Below are positions 8,510 to 12,534 of a stretch of DNA of 12,534 bases, in pieces; positions within the stretch are counted from its first letter, which is position 1; the number at the start of each line of letters is the position of its first letter. Source of the stretch: Brachionus koreanus. Lineage: Eukaryota; Rotifera; Eurotatoria; Ploima; Brachionidae. The stretch is from the NCBI GenBank assembly GCA_016987375.1, contig PJRA01000444.1, forward strand, positions 553,349 through 565,882. Direction: 5' to 3'. A model generated the notes under the pieces. That model was not told the DNA's origin, did not search any database, and saw nothing but the letters and a program-made list of their open reading frames with translations. Made by a program: the position numbers and the translations under genes.

Positions 8510-9065
8510 TTAGTTTAATAAGTTATTCGGTACAAACTAAAACTAACTTGTACGCTTTTTAATTCCAACCTCTTCTTTTTAGAGCTTCTCTTACCGTTTG
8601 CTCTCCATTTTTATTTAAGAAATAGAAGAAGAAAAATAAAAAAAATCATACTTTTTTTAATCATGTTTTTAATTTTTCTTTTTTTTTAATTTAAAAGGAA
8701 AAAAATAAATCAAGTCTTAATTTTAGAAAAATTTGAGAGATAATTTTATACTTAATATTTACAGTTATTTGGCTTTTGTAAGCTGCCTTTTTTTAGGGTT
8801 AACTCATATATATCATTGTACAGAATGTCACTTTAGTTAATTGAGGAGTTATGTTGCAGAATTTCACAGGGTTCATCATAATTGCCAAAAGAGAGTTAAT
8901 TCAAAAAATAAAGATAATGAAAAAAAATTTTTCTCAAGAAAAATCTATTTGTCTTTTTGTTATAATTAATTTTTTTATTAGCCTAAATATACACTTAATA
9001 ATCGTCTATTCAACAAAATTGAGTTCAATGATTCATCTTCATCCTTTTTTATCGATTTATATTTC

Positions 9066-9450
9066 GTTTTATATTGTTTATTGCCAAACTATTAGACGAG
9101 AGAAGTGAATTATTAATTTTATTGTGAATTTTGGAACAAAAAACAAAAATTTTAAACTAAAATAATTTTTTTTTAAGTGTATAAAAATTCGTTGAAAAAA
9201 TGCTTCTGCTGATACAAAGATTATATCATCCAAAATATGGTCTGTGTTAAAGCCCTGCAATTGTGCAAAACAGTAGTGTATGTAGAAAACTATTAAAATT
9301 AAATTGTACAGTTTTTGCACATACAATAGCAATATCAGCTAATACATTTAACAGACCAATTTTTATACACCTTAAACAAAAAAAATTATTTTAGTTCAAA
9401 AATTCACAATACCTTCTCTCGCCTCACAGTGTGGCAAGTAACAATAAGAC
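9066..9450. mobile_element. Imperfect foldback (MITE-like) element, about 385 bp
   Basis: The left arm (about 9066-9189) and right arm (about 9358-9450) are inverted copies. Both contain TATTGTT-TTGCCA, then (A/G)CGAGAGAAG, ATTGTGAATTTT, AACTAAAATAATTTTTTTT and GTGTATAAAAATT, in the same order. The left arm has two extra AT-rich insertions of about 15-25 bp. Weaker symmetry continues inward (CTGATA; TTGTGCAAAAC against TATGTGCAAAAAC), so most of the element may be palindromic. No certain target duplication was found. It carries no convincing coding sequence; an open frame on the minus strand (9332-9078) is read through the arms. Confidence 0.65.
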
Positions 9451-10709
9451 ATTAATTATAAATATTATAAATATATACAAAAATGTGATATTTATTTAAT
9501 TTGGTGTTTTTTTAAACAAATTGTAAATCCATTATTAGAAGAATAGTTTTTAATAATTGAACTAGTTCTACTTTTACCTGAATTTGCTTTCAAGTTTTTT
9601 TGTAAAAAAAATAAATAACTAGCTCATAACATTCTAATTTTCTTTATCTTGTTTTTTTTTTAATTTAACTTTATATTTATTTTTTATTGCTCAGTACAGA
9701 TTAACAAATAAATAAGATAATGAAAACAATTTTGAATTCAATTTACAATTAAAATACTGCAGTGGACGATGAAGACCTTCTAGCACTAATCTTGAAAATA
9801 TATTATTAGATTCTGATTTCTGTGACATGTCCTCTTCGAAACACAGGTTTTCATGGCCACTAAAAATTTAATCATTTTGAAGCGATGATAGACACAAAAA
9901 TACAAATCGATCTTCTTGGCTCACTGGCACTTAATCCCTAAGAGCTAATAAAAAGCAATTCTCTTTTCCAATACCTCTGTGAATAAATTTTTTATCTGTT
10001 CAAAAAGGTTTTTTTAAATTAGGTTTATCAACTGCTTAGAAATTTCAAAAATTCCAATTTTTTTACTGTATCAAGTGTATGCTAAGATTATATCTTTCGC
10101 TGTCATGTCTGGTGCTCGAGCTGTAGTTTATACCTTTTATGAAATTCATAATCTCCATATTGTTCACTAGTTTAAACATTTGGATTAGATCATAATGTAT
10201 AATTCTTGTTTTTAAACTTGGTAATTGCAGTCTAGAAAACCATTGTGAGTGGAAAAAAAAATTTTAAATAAAAAAAATATGTTAAAATTAGTTAATTTGA
10301 CATAGGATCATTTTTAATCATGGTATAAAAATTGTCTTCATTGCCATAACCGGAATTATCTCAAGCTCTAATTAGAATCAAATATTTAACAACTAAAAAT
10401 CAAATTAGATACATTAAAATCATATGAAATATTCACATTATGATAATTGATAATAATTTTGGCAATTATGATAAAAATCGAGAGGGATGCAGGCTAAAAG
10501 GTGTACGCGTGCCGACTTCTACCATCTAGCTTTAAATTATAATAAAAAATGAATAAATGGCTATTATATATTATATATAATATAGCTAAAATAATTTTTT
10601 TAAGAGAAAAATCAATTTTCGCCTTGTTTTTTTTTGTTTTGTTTTGTTAAAAGAGAGAAAGTAGTTGAAGTTTAACAGAGATGATATAATTATCAGATGC
10701 TATTTAAAA
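9451..10709. other. AT-rich MARCH upstream spacer
   Basis: No gene is supported apart from the short open segment at 9773-9871. This stretch should hold the MARCH promoter. A palindromic run of TATA (10563-10585) lies about 125 bp before the ATG and is the only TATA-like candidate, but it may simply be AT-rich sequence. An island of higher GC content (10495-10530) stands out just upstream of it, with no recognised function. Confidence 0.5.
9773..9871 (+). other. Open segment similar to 8438-8509 and weakly to 6159-6230
   Basis: It reads RPSSTNLENILLDSDFC then DMSSSKHRFSWPLKI and a TAA at 9869-9871; an in-frame TGA precedes it. The 8438 segment matches in register. A third site near 6159-6230 reads MAVLKSDHSFSSKH in the same orientation. 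No splice signals were confirmed. The minus strand here is also open (SGHENLCFEED...), so the coding direction, if any, is uncertain. Confidence 0.25.
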
Positions 10710-11566
10710 ATGAGTGACACTTTAATAAATCAAAGCGATACGACAAAAAGACAAAATACAGAGTTAACATTAGCCGAAACAGATCCGTTGATAGTGAACT
10801 TGTCGGTTTGTCAGCCAGAAAAAGAAGAATCGCATGATGAAAAGACAAGTGAAAACAGTTGGCAGCAGTTAATGTGCCGAATATGCCATTGTGAAGAAAC
10901 AAGTGAAGAGTATCTCATTTCGCCTTGTTATTGCACTGGTACACTAAGGTACGTGCATCAATCTTGTCTTCAACAATGGCTCAAAAGCAATGGTAGTTTT
11001 TTTCTTTTTAAATAATAAAAATTTTTTTAAAAAAATTTTTTTATTTTTTGTTTTTTTTTATTTGTTCAGGTACCAAAACTTGTGAGCTATGTAAATTTGA
11101 ATTTATAATGCAGACTAAAATTCGGCCATTCAAAAATTGGGAAAAACTCGACATGAACAATATAGAGAGACGTAAAATTTTGTGCTCAGTTGCTTTTCAT
11201 ATCATAGCCATTACGTGTGTAATATGGTCGTTGTATGTTCTCATTGAAAGAACGGCCGAAGAGATCAAATCGTCGAATTTCGACTGGGCCTTTTGGATCA
11301 AGCTCATTGTGGTCGCTATCGGTTTCACCGGTGGCTGCGTTTTCATGTACATACAGTGTAAAATGTATTTTCAATTATGTTTAAGATGGCGCCAATACAA
11401 CCGAGTCATAATCATTCAGCCGATTAGCGAAGAAGCTTTAAAAAACTCGCGTAGAAAGCTATTCGCTTTGGACACAAGCTCAAAATTAAATGTTTGCAAG
11501 TCTAAATCTAAAGTCGAACAAGCCTCGTCAGATCATGCACCTTCAGTTATTAATTTAAATGAATAG
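10710..11566 (+). CDS. MARCHF8: MARCHF1/8-type membrane RING-CH E3 ubiquitin ligase, two exons
   Basis: This gene encodes a 259-residue protein from exons 10710-10992 and 11070-11566. MARCH ligases sit in endosomal and plasma membranes and ubiquitylate membrane proteins for endocytosis and lysosomal sorting. The RING-CH domain (56-102) has the full C4HC3 ligand set: C56, C59, C73, C75, H83, C86, C99, C102. It is followed by [13 protein letters not shown], the conserved WEKL segment and ERRKILCSV. Two hydrophobic spans, about 131-153 and 171-190, are joined by the short loop (ERTAEEIK) typical of MARCH1/8, and GFTGG lies in span 2. The tail after YNRVI is basic and Ser-rich. I chose ATG 10710; upstream in frame there is only a TTG-led extension, and ATG 10681 is closed by a nearby stop. 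The match to vertebrate MARCHF8 is strong through the domain and spans. Invertebrates usually have one gene for the MARCHF1/8 pair, so the symbol stands for that group. Confidence 0.93.
10993..11069 (+). other. MARCHF8: MARCH intron, 77 bp
   Basis: The intron begins GTAGTTTTT and ends with a pyrimidine tract and TTGTTCAG at 11069. It is phase 1 and restores a Gly codon (G|GT). Without splicing the frame ends at a TAA at 11013. It separates the first six zinc ligands from the last two (C99, C102). Its core is a near-palindrome of A and T runs. Confidence 0.92.
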
Positions 11567-11665
11567 CTTATGTTCTAGTCCGTTCAATATACTAAAACAA
11601 ACAGTTAGGAGATTTTAGATTTAACATTATCTTCTTTTTTTATTATTTATTATAAAAATTTGTTA

Positions 11666-11671
11666 AATAAA
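11666..11671 (+). promoter_or_regulatory. Poly(A) signal AATAAA for the MARCH gene
   Basis: A canonical AATAAA lies 100 bp after the MARCH stop and is followed by a T-rich tract at about 11685-11700. That is consistent with cleavage and polyadenylation shortly downstream. Confidence 0.6.
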
Positions 11672-11760
11672 ACTATAAAAGAGAGTTTTTTTTTTTTTTA
11701 AATATTTTCTAGTAAGGTGATCATTTAACAGTCAATTACGAGACAGGTTTTAATGTCTCT

Positions 11761-12216
11761 GTTCTATCCAAATTGTAAATATGCAAGATTTATAAATTTA
11801 CCAATTCAAAATATAAATTGTCAAATTGGATTTACATTTTATAAATATTGATAAAATTACCTGTTTATTTATAAATTTATTTGTAATTTTACAAATTGTA
11901 TAGTGTCATGTATACAATTCACAAATTAATAAATTAATAAAGAAAAGATTTATAAATTGAAGAATTATTTCATTAATAAACTAATTTTAATAAAAAATTA
12001 ATTAAACAGAAATTAAATAAAAATAGTCAATTTTTATTTTTACAACATTTATTTACTAATTTAATATGACAATGTGAATTAAATTTGATACCCGAAATAA
12101 AATATTTGTATTTTTTACCGGTACAAGTACCATTTATAAAATGTTTCTCAATTTGACAATTTATAATTTGAATAGGTAAATTTAAAAATCTTGCATATTT
12201 ACAATTTGGATAGAAC
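11761..12216. mobile_element. Foldback element with arms that encode the same peptide
   Basis: The left arm (11761-11846) and right arm (about 12131-12216) are inverted copies of about 86 bp, differing at three isolated bases plus one short patch with a 1-base indel. Read from each outer end inward, both arms encode FYPNCKYARF(I/L)NLPIQ-INCQI. The left frame soon stops at a TGA; the right frame (minus strand, 12224 to 12027) stays open for 65 codons with further Cys and His. The spacer is about 285 bp and AT-rich. No target duplication was identified. It is probably a palindromic non-autonomous transposon or an inverted duplication of a repeat that once carried coding sequence. Confidence 0.7.
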
Positions 12217-12407
12217 ATCTCCAAAAAGAATATGTGCTATATAAAGTATTTTACTATTCTAAATAAATCTGATCAAATAAATTTTCACTGAGAATTTTTA
12301 TTAAGACATATTTTTATTATGTATTTTATTAAGACAAAAACATGTCGACATGGACGTTTCCATTGCCAATTGATAATGATTAAATAATAACCCTAAAATA
12401 AATAGAG
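12217..12407. other. AT-rich spacer, nothing recognised
   Basis: This short intergenic DNA lies between the foldback element and the tRNA-like sequence. No gene or motif is supported. Confidence 0.5.
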
Positions 12408-12534
12408 CCCGTATAGCCGAGTGGTTTGTGTGTTAGTCATGCAAGCAGAGGGTGGAAGGTTCAAAACCCACTGAGGGTGGAAAAATCTTCAAAATGTCTG
12501 CAATACGGGGCGCATGTTTAAACCCCTTTCATCA
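12408..12534 (+). mobile_element. tRNA-derived SINE head (or tRNA pseudogene), cut by the window edge
   Basis: GCCCGTATAGCCGAGTGG (12408-12425) resembles the 5' half and A box of a Ser/Leu-type tRNA. GGTTCAAAACC (12458-12468) fits the Pol III B-box consensus GGTTCRANNCC. The stem expected around the B box (GAAGG/CCCAC) is broken, and a TACGGGG that could pair with the 5' GCCCGTA lies too far away (from 12504) for a normal tRNA. A GC-richer tail follows and continues past the window. This looks like a SINE with a type II tRNA head rather than a working tRNA. Confidence 0.55.

Larger units (their letters stand above)
7246..9065. other. AT-rich intergenic stretch without a supported gene
   Basis: This stretch holds poly-A/T tracts, an ATTT microsatellite (about 7362-7387), a small hairpin TATTAGAAA/TTTCTAATA (7479-7500), and a weakly conserved open segment at 8438-8509 treated separately. 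Open frames at 7716-7898 and 8851-9108 are composed almost wholly of AT-rich hydrophobic codons with no recognisable domain, and I do not call them genes. Confidence 0.6.

Noticed and set aside
8572..8590. Minus-strand ATGGAGAGCAAACG followed by GTAAGAG, like a tiny first exon with a donor site
   Set aside because: No acceptor with a continuing frame was found. The nearby LEQLLHISES... frame is closed upstream by a stop, so no gene could be assembled.
8851..9108. 85-codon plus-strand frame with possible membrane segments
   Set aside because: The hydrophobicity follows from AT-rich codons. Its 3' end runs into the left arm of the foldback element, and no family is recognised.
9078..9332. 84-codon minus-strand frame
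   Set aside because: It is read through the foldback element and its loop, with AT-rich codons only and no typical ATG context.
10021..10173. Plus-strand stretch open for about 50 codons ending at a TAG
   Set aside because: It has no start codon in a good context, no confirmed splice sites and no recognisable domain.
11186..11374. Minus-strand frame opposite MARCH exon 2
   Set aside because: It is a shadow of the conserved membrane-span coding sequence on the plus strand.

Overview
This window looks like nuclear DNA from a small, AT-rich invertebrate animal. Both protein genes are conserved eukaryotic genes with GT-AG introns (61, 77 and 1348 bp). One is a metazoan-type MARCH membrane E3 ligase, one tRNA gene has internal Pol III boxes and a T-run terminator, and the intergenic DNA is low in GC and full of short palindromic repeats. 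A rotifer such as Brachionus would fit the base composition and compactness, but nothing here proves the taxon.

Layout: positions 1-5640 (minus strand) hold the 5' part of a midasin gene (MDN1), the giant dynein-like AAA+ ATPase of 60S ribosome biogenesis. Three exons give about 1410 codons: a short N-terminal region, AAA1, AAA2, AAA3 and most of AAA4. The gene runs off the left edge. Its second intron (2411-3758) splits AAA2 and carries a decayed 3' end of a non-LTR retrotransposon on the opposite strand. Positions 5641-10709 are a 5 kb AT-rich spacer between the divergently transcribed MDN1 and MARCH genes. It holds small hairpins, a complete hAT-type MITE (6652-7105) with a perfect 8-bp target duplication, a tRNA-Val(AAC) gene on the minus strand (7173-7245), a second foldback element (9066-9450), and scraps of diverged open frames that resemble each other. 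Positions 10710-11566 (plus strand) encode a two-exon MARCHF1/8-type RING-CH ubiquitin ligase with two membrane spans. Downstream is a third foldback element (11761-12216), whose two arms encode nearly the same short peptide, and at the right edge a tRNA-like SINE head (from about 12408).

The two protein genes have no evident functional link: one acts in nucleolar ribosome assembly, the other in membrane-protein ubiquitylation. The shared spacer is a landing zone for non-autonomous transposons. No prokaryotic operon, CRISPR array or viral gene was seen. The most unusual structures are the interlocked four-module MITE, the peptide-bearing inverted repeat, and the weakly conserved peptide shared by two or three intergenic sites.
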